Assembly (NCBI GenBank): GCA_036362985.1
Contig: JAYGXS010000002.1
Span: 86,564,224 to 86,628,223, forward strand
DNA from: Ligula intestinalis
Lineage: Eukaryota > Platyhelminthes > Cestoda > Diphyllobothriidea > Diphyllobothriidae
DNA: 64,000 nucleotides
Direction of reading: 5' to 3'
The notes below the pieces were generated by a model, which saw only the letters and a list, made by a program, of their open reading frames with translations, did no database searches and was not told where the DNA came from. Each line of letters begins with the position of its first letter. Positions within the stretch are counted from its first letter, which is position 1. Positions 13,364 to 22,887 of this stretch are shown here, in pieces. The translations under genes and the position numbers were made by a program.

Positions 13364-13646
13364 CCGCTGGGAGGAAGTTGTTCCGCATGTAAATTGAAGG
13401 TGTGGACGGCGCATCGCGCCGCGGACTATACTAATCTTACTCCAGAACGGTAAGTTGGACCTTAGGTAAGTTGAAGTAGACGACCTCCTAACCACCATTT
13501 ACACGACCGCTGGGGATTAAGTCTTTCGGCATGCAACTTGGAGGTGTGCGCGGCACCTCGAGTCGCGGTCAGTACGAAGCTTACTCCAGAACGGTAAGTT
13601 AAACCTCACGTAAGTTGAAGTAGACAATCTCCTAACCACAATTTTT
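13364..13646 (+). repeat. two-unit tandem repeat, about 143 bp per unit
   Basis: Units begin at 13364 and 13507 and share CCGCTGGG, TTACTCCAGAACGGTAAGTT, GTAAGTTGAAGTAGAC and CTCCTAACCAC. Each unit contains two GTAAGTT sites that look like 5' splice donors. The units are more G+C-rich than their surroundings and moderately diverged from each other. A minus-strand frame (13247-13498) crosses the first unit but has no recognisable product. Confidence 0.75.
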
Positions 13647-14195
13647 ATTTTCCAGGAATTTCAAAAAAGCTGCTGTTTGATAATCGGGTTTTTCCGCAAT
13701 AAGTTAAACGATAGTACAGGGTAGGAAAATCTTCAGATATAAATTAACAAAATATCTAAATACAATAAAATAAAATGTACATAGCAGTTATTAAAGTATA
13801 TTGCACTAGTTATCGTAACTCTCTACCCATAAAACCCTTTAACGACCATTTTCGTAGGATAAAATTTCGGAACTAGGGACTATTGGGGTGCACTTCATGC
13901 ACTACTGTTGGCAAACATTTCAGGTTTCCATAAAAGCATTATAATAGCACATCAGAGAGCAAAGCACAAATTAACAGCAATAGAAGGTTAGGAGACGAGG
14001 ATATCGTCGACAGAACGCTTTTGGTCAGGAAGAAATCTGACGCGGTATTTAAGCATGCGGCTCGTCACCTTAATGTGATAAAATGAATAAATTTATCCCG
14101 AGAAAGCATTTTAGTAAGGAAACCTGTCTTTGCATTTCAACTTATCGACGGTAATAAGCATTAATGAAGGCTAACTCGGGAGAAGCCTAATATTT
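13647..14195. other. no gene seen
   Basis: A+T-rich with no recognised repeat partner and no frame of note. Confidence 0.5.
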
Positions 14196-14199
14196 AAGT

Positions 14200-15200
14200 A
14201 ATTGCCTATGCTATTAAGTATGACAGAGCCAAACCTTTTATTTTTGTGCATTGTAACTTATTTTATGTATTAAGAGAAACACAATATATGTAAGCGAAGT
14301 GCAAAAATATCTCTTGCAGAACCTGAAAATTTAGTGAGTAAATTAAGTGCGAAATTGGTCGAATGCAAGTGAGGTCAAGCTTAAGGAATCGTATTTGTTT
14401 TCAGAAATAAGGCAAACTTTTACTTGCAAATATCATTTTTCGCTAATGTAAAAACCCTTTGCCAGAAAATACAGTAAAATACATATTTTAAAAGCATTTA
14501 ATTTACGGCATCAAACGTTGGATACGCAACCAAAACTTCCACTATACTATCGTGAATATAATAGTTAACCCAAATCTTACCAAAAATAACCCATGCAGAA
14601 ATGTACTTATTTGTACACTACAGTTTCCGCTTATACGTAAGTAAGGAACGGAGCAGACAGAGGAATAGGAATTGTGTCAAAATCTTTAAATATTCAGCCA
14701 CTCATTTTTGCATTCACAAGCATCGAACAAAGCCTAGACATTTTCCCATATGAAGAGAAAAGTGATTTCTTTCCTTTCCAGACAAATCATATCACTAATT
14801 TTCACGTTTATTGAAGATAATTGTTCTAAATATCCCTTTTCATTTTAGCATAACCGAGGAGAAATACCACATGCACATGTCAGCTGCATATCAAAAATGT
14901 TCTTTTTAAAGAAGTTACCTATTCTATAAAGCTTTTTCATTAATCTTAGGAATAACAATATCAACCTTCTATTGCGAACATACTTTTTGCTCGACAAGGG
15001 ACTTAGTTTTTTGGGCAACTGAAAAAACATGGCGCACTTTACTATCTTTATAAGGACTTTTATACAAAAATCTATTTTGTCGGTTAGTTCTACTAATTAC
15101 TATGATATTTTAAACCTTTTAATATGAACATCGAGCAGAATCTCCGTTTATAAAACAAAGAATGATAGCAAAAATAATCGGCGACAGTTTGTAGGAATTT
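14200..15200 (-). repeat. LK repeat (copy 5), L segment
   Basis: This aligns with 9370-10260 in the same orientation. Shared blocks are AAGTATGACAGA-CCAAAC, the GGAATCG-ATT run, the TCTTAG-AATA-CAATATCA stretch and the CGAGCAGAA / CGAACAGAA box. On the minus strand, pieces of the shared frame appear: VEQKVCSQ, DIVIPKINEKAL and LAFDQFRT, with stops between them. The K segment is missing or unrecognisable. Confidence 0.6.
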
Positions 15201-15204
15201 AAAA

Positions 15205-15725
15205 GTTATTGCAACAAAATACCGGCAAAAAGTTTAAAGTAATGTGAGTGATGAAAACTTATCTTGATATAATAATAGTAGTGCGGTTATCCATGTATTG
15301 CTCTAAATTGCAGCTATGTTTTTACGTCCAAGGCACGCCAGTGTTATTAAGAAATGTTCATTTTTTTGGCAAACAGTATTACTTTGTATGTTTCGTCTTT
15401 AAAAAAATGCCTAAATTTGTTCATTATTATTTCTAGGTTTTCATACACATGCTAGTACTTATTTGCGAGTTATTATTATTTCGAAAACTTCGGCATTTGC
15501 ATGACTTCTCCGCAATAAAGTGTACAAGGCTTTCAGAAACACGGGATACTTGAAACATTATTGCATATAACTTGGCACCTAGCTCACGCAGATACCGAAA
15601 TTTGCGGAACAGCCAGATATTACCGCGTGTACGAATGCTTCGAAATATTAATGATTTACATTAAGGAAAGTTAAACATCGAGATAATATGAAAAGTAAAT
15701 CTAGTTTGTTTAGAAATATCACCGT
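15205..15725. other. no gene seen
   Basis: A+T-rich. A 62-codon plus-strand frame at 15248-15436 has no recognisable motif. Confidence 0.5.
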
Positions 15726-15842
15726 TCAAATTTGCGAAAATTCCCATAAAAAATTTCAGACGATAAATTGGCGAACGTAGGTTTCTTTTCGATAAATTCT
15801 CGTCAGGCCTTTACATGTATATGGTCATTAAATAAATAAACT
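15726..15842 (-). repeat. Penelope-like end, family D, left inverted arm
   Basis: The reverse complement of this arm matches 16998-17100 (CATAGTT-ATTTATTT, CATATACATGTAAA, GACGAGAATTTATCGAAAA) and also 25800-25905. The two arms enclose about 1.15 kb that holds the X module and a family A endonuclease. It includes the hammerhead-like core described at 15771-15811. Confidence 0.75.
15771..15811 (-). ncRNA. hammerhead ribozyme motif, family D
   Basis: Minus strand, in order: stem I GGC; box CUGACGA; a short stem II (GAAUUUAUC, outer G-C and A-U pairs); GAA; stem III; C at the cleavage position; then GCC closing stem I. All invariant core positions are present, and position 7 tolerates any base. 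Stem III begins with two A-U pairs but then mismatches. Elsewhere the same family has AACA paired with UGUU, so this copy is probably weakened. Hammerheads in PLE terminal repeats are established; activity of this one is not shown. Confidence 0.5.
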
Positions 15843-15844
15843 AT

Positions 15845-16085
15845 GCCGGTTGGTGGAATGATGTACTGTTGTGGTTGTCAGCGTCGGTAAATAGGGGAAG
15901 CATAGGCAGACCGAGACTGTGCGCTCAAAAGAACTTTGCAACGGCGCTGTAGTAACCATTGGTGAAACTCGCTAACGCGACCGCACACAGTTTATAACTG
16001 GCCTCGGAAACAGGTCCCTCCAGAGACGGAAAAGTCCCCTATTTAACCGCGCACACCGTATCACCTCTCTAGTCTGCCTAGTCAC
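15845..16085 (+). repeat. X module (PLE-associated terminal segment)
   Basis: About 240 bp whose reverse complement matches 25915-26130. Shared blocks include GTTTCCGAGGCC, the GCG-CG-GAC/AAAGTTCTTTTG run and CGGTCTGC. In both places it adjoins a family D end, but in opposite relative orientation. Here it points the same way as the right-hand D arm at 17.0 kb. It is probably the region between ORF and hammerhead of the family D/J element. Confidence 0.6.
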
Positions 16086-16149
16086 TTACATTTTGACCTC
16101 AATTCCCCCCACCCCCATTTTACGACTCCAGTGGGGTAAGTAGGCGGCC

Positions 16150-16783
16150 TACTCGACCCACTTGGAGTTGGATTTGCGCACAGGCCAGAAGCAACCATCA
16201 GCCGCCGGGTCATGAGACCGAAAGACCCACTGCCATGGCAGGAAACGGTTGGAGTCGTTTACCGGATCTGGTGCGGTTGTGGACAAAGCAACTATGTCGG
16301 AGAAACCAGAAGATTACTCCGGACGCGAATGGCCGAGCATGCACAAGCGATGGGAAAGAAAAAGACGCCAACTCCCAGGCTGCAGCTCACTCGATGGGAC
16401 CCGGCCATATTTTCAAGTTTGACGAGGCCGAGATCCTCGCAAGAGGCGACAACCGCGTGAGCCGCGAGCTGCTGGAGTCATGGTTCTCAGGCCCCCAGTC
16501 CATCAACAAGCGCAATGATTTGACCTTCCCATACTGTGCACTGAGAAGTTTCCTGAGCAAGAGAATCAGTCACGTGGGAAGGGCTGGACGCAACAACAAC
16601 TCTGACGACAGCGGGCATAATTGTCAGGCCATTATCAGGCCCGCATCTAACACTGACGTTGACGTGGCAATTATGACAATTAGTGAGTCGAACATGAAGT
16701 TTCAAGCCAGTACCGCATCAATTAAGACCTACGTGGTGGCTACAGAAGTGAACAATTATCACACACACGCGGATGACTTTTAG
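16150..16783 (+). pseudogene. GIY-YIG endonuclease domain of a Penelope-like element (family A)
   Basis: The encoded part is the linker and endonuclease that follow the RT in a PLE polyprotein; it would nick target DNA for retrotransposition. Visible in order: linker (LGVGFAHRPEATISRRVMRP), YRIWCGCGQSNYVGETRRLL with the Cys/Gly pattern and GIY-YIG-like core, RTRMAEH, then after a frame change GPGHIFKFDEAEILARGDN, RELLESWFSGPQSINK (the E is the likely metal-binding Glu) and LTFPY. The frame shifts by one base near 16360-16385, so it cannot make the protein. The RT is missing upstream. The same linker motif (RPE, MRPK) occurs at 23.3 kb. The tail from about 16570 is poorly conserved between copies. 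Confidence 0.8.
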
Positions 16784-16799
16784 GAACTATAAATACCGT

Positions 16800-16975
16800 G
16801 GAGCCTGTGCATGTCTCCATCTCATCTGCGCATGACCTTGCCCATGTTTTCATCACCTATGATTAATAATTCCCGAGGGAATCCAAAACGTCAGGCAAAT
16901 AAAACTCTTGTTCCAGTAATCGCATCTTCTTCCGCTGAACTGCTTCATGGGACTTGAATATTCTCTACTATTAAC
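16800..16975 (+). repeat. 3' terminal region of family A
   Basis: This follows the endonuclease relic and matches 20180-20350 and both arms at 63.1 kb. It contains a strong hairpin (ATTCCC-GA-GGGAAT) followed by AAACGTCAGGCAAATAAA, then TTGTTCCAGT-ATCGCATCTTCTTC. The position equivalent to the hammerhead CUGANGA box reads ATGATTA here and in the 20.2-kb copy, and ATCATTA in the right arm at 63.2 kb. The family looks ribozyme-derived but lacks the core. Confidence 0.7.
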
Positions 16976-16997
16976 ACTACATCTCTGTAGCGACCAG

Positions 16998-17100
16998 CAT
17001 AGTTCATTTATTTCATAACCATATACATGTAAAAGCTTGACGAGAATTTATCGAAAATAAACGTATGTTCACAAATTTATCTTCTGCAATATCAACTTCC
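16998..17100 (+). repeat. Penelope-like end, family D, right inverted arm with mutated hammerhead
   Basis: Partner of 15726-15842. The hammerhead layout is recognisable (GACGAG, AATTTATC, GAAAATAAACGTATGTTC) with stem III AAUA/UGUU. The first base of the CUGA box is U instead of C and stem I is broken, so it is expected to be inactive. Confidence 0.65.
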
Positions 17101-17470
17101 TTAGAGGACCCACAAATTAAGATAACAGGAAAAATCACTGTACATGTGACCAAGAAATTTGAAGGTAATTTTTAGGTGAAATTATAAGCCTTTGCTTTGT
17201 TAATATTTAAAGAACTCTGCTTCCATCAAATTTATTTATATATATTTTTGGTACAAAATTAAAATTATTTTAAGTCATTTTAAGTCATGATATTCCGTCT
17301 TCAGAAATGTTGTTCCCTTAATTTAGTTTTTTTCGATATATTTACCAAAACCTTCAAATTAAGATATCTAGTAAAAGCATTTGCTGTAAAAGTTATTTTT
17401 AGAAATAAGATCTTACGAAGATGGTCGTATGAGAGATATTTCTGGGCTCATTCCTATGTCAACGCTCATT
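17101..17470. other. no gene seen
   Basis: A+T-rich. A 65-codon plus-strand frame at 17287-17484 lacks motifs. Confidence 0.5.
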
Positions 17471-17473
17471 TGC

Positions 17474-18016
17474 TTATACACTAGATATTACGCGGTCTGT
17501 CCAGCAAAATAGATGTTCATTGACTTGAATACGTGGTACGATATCGGAGGCACCATAACTAGTCGTATCCCTGATACCCAATCTAAACTCCTTCCAATCG
17601 TAGTAGTTTGCGACAAGAGGAATGTTCAAAATATGGCTGCATGCGTCGCGGTTGTCTGTGTTGCAGCGCTCGCCAGCCCAGGGAATTACTTTAATCACAC
17701 AAATTGGCACGTATGCAAAAGAATGCACGAAAAGCTCCCAGTAGGACTGATATTGGGTGAACTTAGGAAGCCAAACAGCCGAACATCCTGTGGATGCAAA
17801 AGTGGCCTTCGCACCCAGTGGACCCACCTTAACCATCGGAATATGTCTGCTAGTAGCAAGGGAAGCGACCACAAACGCAAATTGCTCTCAGGTAAACTTA
17901 AAAACGTCATGCAAGGTCCACATTTACCCTGGCCAAACTGTGGGTTACACACCCTTTGGCTGTTGGGACCACTCTCTTTACCCACACTAACTATAATTAC
18001 TCGAATAATTGGGTAA
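17474..18016. other. unassigned block open on both strands
   Basis: A frame of 132 codons runs on the minus strand (17474-17872) and one of 167 codons on the plus strand (17513-18016), unusually long for this window. Base composition is nearer 50% G+C than the surroundings. Neither product is recognisable: the plus-strand one has a short hydrophobic stretch (AACVAVVCVAAL), the minus-strand one a Trp/Tyr-rich middle. The block directly abuts the family C end at 18.06 kb. It may be an unrecognised repeat rather than a gene. Confidence 0.25.
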
Positions 18017-18060
18017 CTTCATCGATGATACCCATTTAAGCATGCAAGAAGTCAAGATAG

Positions 18061-18100
18061 GCGAACGAACGTTTTCGATTAATTCCTCATCAGGCGTGTA
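18061..18100 (-). ncRNA. hammerhead ribozyme motif, family C, core intact
   Basis: On the minus strand, box CUGAUGA lies at 18093-18087, then GGAAUUAAUC as a minimal stem II (outer G-C, then G-U). GAA follows at 18076-18074, then stem III AACG-UU-CGUU (four perfect pairs, two-base loop), the cleavage C at 18063, then GCC. Every invariant hammerhead position is present. Stem I is short: GC pairs with GC and the next pair is mismatched. Confidence 0.6.
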
Positions 18101-18290
18101 CAATAATATAAAGGGGGTAGAGTCAGCAAACTTTTAAGCAACCAATCAACGGTATTTAAGGGGGAAGGGGGGAATTGTTAAGAGATCAAAGGGGGCAGGG
18201 GGAAGGAGGGACGTTTCCCACAATTAGTTCATATCAACTGGTCGTCTCGTCACTTCGCGGCGTCTTGACACCAGTTGTCATTGTCTGCTC
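18061..18290 (-). repeat. Penelope-like 3' end, family C
   Basis: The reverse complement of this block matches 19340-19570 at high identity. Shared features are GATGATGAGCAGACAAT, AACTGGTGTCAA, the CCCCCTT/CCCCTTTGATCTCTTAA run and TATTATTGTACACGCCTGATGA. It follows the minus-strand endonuclease remnant, so it is the 3' end of that element. The hammerhead at 18061-18100 closes it. Confidence 0.8.
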
Positions 18291-18545
18291 ATCATCTCGC
18301 GGCATGCTAGAAGATGTGCGGACGGTCGTTGAGTTTTTTCTCGGCCACAGGAGCCGTAAGGCCACTACGAAGGCCTTCAACGCACATAAGATCGGGTTTG
18401 TGAGTCGTATGGCCATGGCTTCTGTCGTCGCAAGTATCCTTTGACGCAGAAACGTGGAGTGTTTCGCTGGTACTTTAGACAAGACTCGGAACGCTTGGTT
18501 TACATCTACTGGGTGACCGCTGTCAACCAAGTGAGCCAAAATCAC
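18234..18545 (-). pseudogene. Penelope-like endonuclease C-terminal part (family C)
   Basis: The minus-strand frame reads LAHLVDSGHPVDVNQAFRVL, then RQRILATTEAMAIRLTNPIL. It matches the HLL-DTGH-VD-...-FRV...EA block that follows the GIY-YIG core in the family J copies. The core itself (CxCG, YVGET) and the linker are missing. Only 64 bases separate this frame from the RT fragment at 18609, so an internal deletion has joined RT to the endonuclease tail. The E in TEAMAI is the equivalent of the catalytic-helix glutamate. Confidence 0.7.
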
Positions 18546-18608
18546 ACTAGATATTGACTTGAGTACGAGTTCTATCTCCAGTGTCTCTGGGGAACAGATT
18601 CTGTTGGC

Positions 18609-19318
18609 TCAGTTCGCGAGGCAGCGGACTAGGCCTCCTTTCTGACTAAGTGGTACAAAACCGTAGAAATTAGTGCATTGCCCTATCCAGGTTTTCTTAC
18701 GAAATACACTTCTACTTATTGTTCCATCCGATCTTCTACTAAGAAGGACGTCCAGAAAGGGGAGGCACTTTCTGTCTTCTTTTTCTAAAGTGAAGGTTAA
18801 TGCTGGGTGCACCTGATTCACGTTAGCTAAGAAAGTGTCCAAGTCAATACTTCCATCTGCTATTACAAATATATCGTCCACATATCTAGCGTAGGAATGA
18901 ACATCCTTTATAATAGAGAAAGATCGTTACTCTTTAGTTTGCCCATAAAGGCATCAGCTAAAAGAGATCCCAGTGGTGATCCCATCACTACACCATCGAT
19001 TTGGCGGTAAAATTGTCCATTAAAGCTGAATTACACGTTTAACGTACAGCGGAAGCGTAGTTCTTTTGGGTCTCCTATCGGCATGCCGATTGGAAAATCC
19101 TGCTTGACAATCTCTTCACCCAAATATTCTATGGTTTCTGAGAGGGGAATGTTGGTGAACAGAGACGCGACATCTAAGGATAACATCGTTTTCCCCTTGA
19201 TACTTGTGTTGCTTATGGACTCGACGAATTGAAACATGTCCCGTAGGCCGTTCGGTGCTATTTGGTGCCGAATGGGTTTCAGCTTTTCTGCCAGCCACTT
19301 TGCAATTGCATGATATGG
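18609..19318 (-). pseudogene. Penelope-like reverse transcriptase fragment (family C)
   Basis: The RT would copy element RNA at a nicked target. Minus-strand motifs in order: AKWLAEKLKPIRHQIAP; LSLDVASLFTNIPLSETIEYL split across the first catalytic motif; FNGQFYRQIDGVVMGSPLG; ADAFM; SYARYVDDIFVIADG (the YVDD box, both Asp present, 18873-18893); CLPFLDVLLSRR; and TWIGQCTNFYGFVPLSQKGG. Breaks: an in-frame TAA around 19028 where related copies have a sense codon, and a one-base shift near 18915-18925. The 5' half is missing beyond 19318, where the sequence runs straight into an inverted copy of the element's own 3' end. Compared with a full PLE of roughly 600-800 codons, about 240 remain. Confidence 0.85.
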
Positions 19319-19334
19319 CGAATTGCACATATCA

Positions 19335-19570
19335 ATTACCAGTAGATGATGAGCAGACAATAAAAACTGGTGTCAAAATGCCGCGACCAGTTGACATGAA
19401 CTAATTATGAAACACATTCCCCCTTTCTCCCCGTTCCCCTTTGATCTCTTAAACATTTCCCTTCCCCCCTCAAATACCGCTGATTGGATGCTTAAACTTT
19501 TGCTAACTCTACCCACTTTATATTATTGTACACGCCTGATGATGAACTAATCGAAACTATATGGGTGTCC
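19335..19570 (+). repeat. inverted copy of the family C 3' end
   Basis: Reverse complement of 18061-18290, fused to the truncated RT. It carries the same CUGAUGA...GAAA layout at 19536-19555 (box at 19536-19542). The bases after GAAAC do not form the stem III seen in the left copy, and the base at the cleavage position cannot be fixed, so this ribozyme copy is decayed. Confidence 0.75.
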
Positions 19571-19699
19571 ACCGGATGTTTTGAAATAATATTCACAAGT
19601 AAGCTGAGTTTCTTCACTGAAAGCGACTGCCCTCCGTCAAGTAATGGGTAATAAAAACGCACTAGCGCCTACAAGCTTCTGTCTAGTTGCCATATATGC

Positions 19700-20020
19700 C
19701 GGATCTGGTGCAGATGTGGCCAAAGCAACTACGTCAGAGAAACCGGGAGAGTACTCCGGACGCGAATGGCCAAGCCTGCAGCGGCGGTGAGGAATGAGGA
19801 CGCCAACTCCCATATTGCAGCTAACTCGACGGGACCCGGCCATATTTTCAATTTTGACGAGGCCAAAATCCTCGCAGGAGGTGACAATCGCGTGAGCCGC
19901 GAGCTGCTCAAGTCATGGTTTTCAGGCCCCCAGTCCATCAACAAGCGCAACAATTTGGCGTTCTCATACGGTGTACTGCGACAGTCACGTGGGAAGGACC
20001 GGGTGCAACAACAGTTCTGA
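19700..20020 (+). pseudogene. GIY-YIG endonuclease relic (family A)
   Basis: A single plus-strand frame reads CRIWCRCGQSNYVRET, LRTRMAKPAAAVRNEDANSH, GPGHIFNFDEAKIL, GDNRVSRELLKSWFSGPQ and SINKRNNLAFSY. It parallels the copy at 16.2 kb without the frameshift there. Likely disabling changes are YVGET to YVRET and LLESW to LLKSW; the second hits the probable metal-binding glutamate. It is truncated at the 5' side just before the GIY-YIG core, so no linker or RT remains. It lies 130 bp beyond the family C element in a separate insertion. Confidence 0.8.
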
Positions 20021-20149
20021 AGACAGCGAGCATAATTGTCCTGCAATTATCACGCCCACATCCGAAACTGACAAGCAAACTTTGGCAATTAATGAGCTAT
20101 CACTGCACCAATTAAGACCTCTAGTGGTGGCTACGAGAAATGACAATTA

Positions 20150-20350
20150 AAGTACACATGCGAATGACCGCTACGAACTACCGTGCAACTTGTGCATGTA
20201 TCACCTTCATCTGCACATGGCTCCGACTTTTCTACGATAACCTATGATTAAGGATTCCCAAGAGCATTCGAAACGTCAGGAAAGTAAAATCCTTCTTGCA
20301 GTGATCGCATCTTCTTCTGAACTGCTTCCTGGAACTCACATATTCACCTC
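20150..20350 (+). repeat. 3' terminal region of family A (second copy)
   Basis: Continues from the endonuclease relic. Contains CCTATGATTAAGGATTCCC, CATTCGAAACGTCAGG, AGTGATCGCATCTTCTTC and GAACTGCTTCCTGG, as at 16.85 kb. The hairpin is imperfect here. GAAACGUC is intact. Confidence 0.7.
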
Positions 20351-20774
20351 TATTGGCAATATCATTATGTTTTGACAAGAAAACATTCCTTCAATAACAA
20401 GTTATAACGCGGGACTGATCCAATGGCAAGCGATAGTTTAGGTGTGCAAAATTACTTCTCCAACCCTCCCCCCGTACGACAGAAAAAATACCAAAAAACC
20501 GTTTTCACTTTTGTGCAGTACGTACCCCATGCCAGTATAATCTGCAGTACACCCCAGACGTTTGTCGGTAGAGTCAAGCATCGTGAAGAAGACATTGAAT
20601 GGATAGCAAACACTTGATAATACAAATACACCCGATGAATGAATAAGCATTAGTATAAGTAGTAGTAGTAGTAGCAGTAGTAGTAGGACAAAAAAATCTC
20701 ACATGCGAGGGGCATCAGCAACACGTGCTGAAGCTGCTATGGCAACCCCAGAAATAGCAGCACAAGTGCAAGAT
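20351..20774. other. unassigned, with a GTA microsatellite
   Basis: No gene. A (GTA)n-type run lies at 20658-20687, interrupted once by GCA. A 64-codon frame at 20423-20617 has no recognisable motif. Confidence 0.6.
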
Positions 20775-21110
20775 GACAATCTCTTCACACAAATATTCTA
20801 TGGTTTCTGAGAGGGGAATGTTGGTGAACAGAGACGTAACATCTAAGGATAACATCGTTTTCCCCTTGATGCTTGTGTTGCTTATGGACTCGACGAATTG
20901 AAACATGTCCCGTAGGCTGTACGGTGCTATTTGGTGCCGAATGGGCTCCAGCTTTTCTGCCAGCCACTTTGCAATCGGTAAGGCCTGCCTCTTCCCACTT
21001 CCGGTGCAGTCGATTCATTCCGAGAAGAAACTTATGCGAATCGGGTAATGTGCCTGGTTTGTCGTATGCGGGAGGAGTGACATATGCGAGAGTTGTTTTA
21101 GTTGGTCAAT
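20775..21110 (-). pseudogene. Penelope-like RT N-terminal fragment (family C-like)
   Basis: 20775-20970 is nearly identical to 19110-19310. On the minus strand it encodes AKWLAEKLEPIRHQIAP, LRDMFQFVESISNTSIKGKT and SLDVTSLFTNIPLSETIEYL. Upstream in coding sense, a different stretch (KFLLGMNRLHRKWEEAGLT) is joined out of frame. It could be an earlier part of the same protein brought in by deletion. The YVDD region is absent. A further open stretch at about 21168-21330 (ATPTRDMADELVLRH) may belong to the N-terminal region, but I cannot confirm that. Confidence 0.75.
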
Positions 21111-22887
21111 CGTCTAAGGTTAAGTGTGGGCGGAGTGTTTTACAGCCGTAATCAGCCCACCCACGAATGGCGCAAGACAAGTTCATCTGCCATATCTCTG
21201 GTCGGCGTCGCGAAAAAGAACTGTCCATTTCGGGAAAGGGAATCCAATATTAATTTTGAGCATAAACGAGGTTCTTTGGAGGCGGTGTTCTGATGTATCA
21301 TTTCTAGTGCTGATTTAATTGGACAGTTTTCCTTCTACGACGCAGCCAGTAGTATGAAAACCGTTACGGGGGAGGTGGAGGAATTTGAGTTGTTTACTTT
21401 TCCACAAATCCTGTTGAGAAATACCCTTGGTAATATCGTTTTAACATCAAACAGAATATCTCCATATTTTTGCAAGGAAGTGGAGGATTTCATTAACANN
21501 NNNNNNNNGTAAACTGACTATACAGGCAGTATTTCATAAGTGATCAATCCAGAATCCACAAGACGGCTACTAGGCCCTCTTTATTAGTTGGAGGGTTTGG
21601 GCGGAATTTAATACTTCATTTGAACCACCTGTAAATCCCACTGAGGCTACTAAGTTTCTCACAAATGTCTCAAGTAAATTATTAAAAGTTGCCAAAACCA
21701 CCTACGAAATTCTTATTTGCCAAGGCTCATCGAATTACCATATATACGGTCCGTCCGTCTTGAGGTTGGCCTCACATGAAATTTATATAACCAGAATTGC
21801 AAACCTTTCAATCAGGCCTCAGTCACGTTTTTTGCGAACTTACAGATTATCATTTTCAGATAGGGTTGAGACTAACTTCCACCTGGGAGAGTAGTAGACG
21901 GACACCTACCAAGAAAAGAACAATTGTGTTATAAGCGAAAGTTTTAGTCAGTAATGAATTTCAATGCTCCTTGTAGTGTTAGATTAGCGCTTTACATCAT
22001 TGTGTGCAATCTGTAAAAGATTTTAAAAATTTAGAGTTTTGGTTTTTAGAGAGTAAACAGCAACTGACCAACATAGAATAATTTTCTTCATTTACCGCCT
22101 ATTCTCGACATTAAAATCAGAGGTAGTGTGATAAAATAATGAGAATATAATTTAATCTTTGATAAACGTAAAGCATTTTAGATGACCTTCATAAGTGCTT
22201 GCTGATATGCAGGGTAGTTTACCATAACTTAGGAAGCCAGTCTACCGCCTTGGGATTGTTGAAATTTTTAAGTTATTTAAGAATATTGATCAAATAATTT
22301 CATGATTCTGGATAAGTCTAGTGGTTTGGACATAGATCTGAGAAACCCAGTAGTGCGAATAGCCTTGCGCTTATTTCCAGATTTGGAACACACACTCAAA
22401 CGCTGAGCCGGAATCATGGCTCTACTCCAAAAATAGTCTCCGATTCTCCTGGGGAATGAAGAGCAAGACCAATAATAATAGTACTGAAGTGAATGATAAT
22501 CACGCAAAACTTTTTCTAGACCGTTTAATAAATTGCATCAAATGATTAACTCAAAATTTACACATACTCTCAATAAAAAAGAAGTATGGCTTATATGGCC
22601 GATTAAACAAAGCATGAGTAAGGGAACTGTTGGCAAAAAAGTGCCTGCACCGAATTCCAGGGAAAATAGTGTTGGATTTATAGTTTTCGTTTTCATCATC
22701 CCCCAAAGAAGACGAAGAAGTTTAAAGGACATGGAGGAGTTTTATTAGAACTGACGTTTTGGACACTCGCTTGTTTTCATCGACAGAGTAACATGGTGGT
22801 TGTTCCTGTTTGCCGGGACTGTGCGCAGTAGCAGTGAGGTAGCGTTCCGCGCTGGTCACGTGGTCCCTGGCCGAACCCTCCCATATC
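21111..22887. other. unassigned stretch with an assembly gap
   Basis: Ten Ns at 21499-21508 mark a gap of unknown true size. The part before the gap may be PLE N-terminal sequence (see 20775-21110). After it there are only short frames without motifs, the longest 76 codons (22277-22507, minus). Confidence 0.5.

Noticed and set aside
16860..16895. Active hammerhead in family A
   Set aside because: The hairpin and ACGUC are present, but the CUGANGA equivalent reads ATGATTA and G12 is A in this copy.
20658..20687. GTA run as part of a structured repeat array
   Set aside because: A simple interrupted trinucleotide microsatellite with no flanking periodicity.
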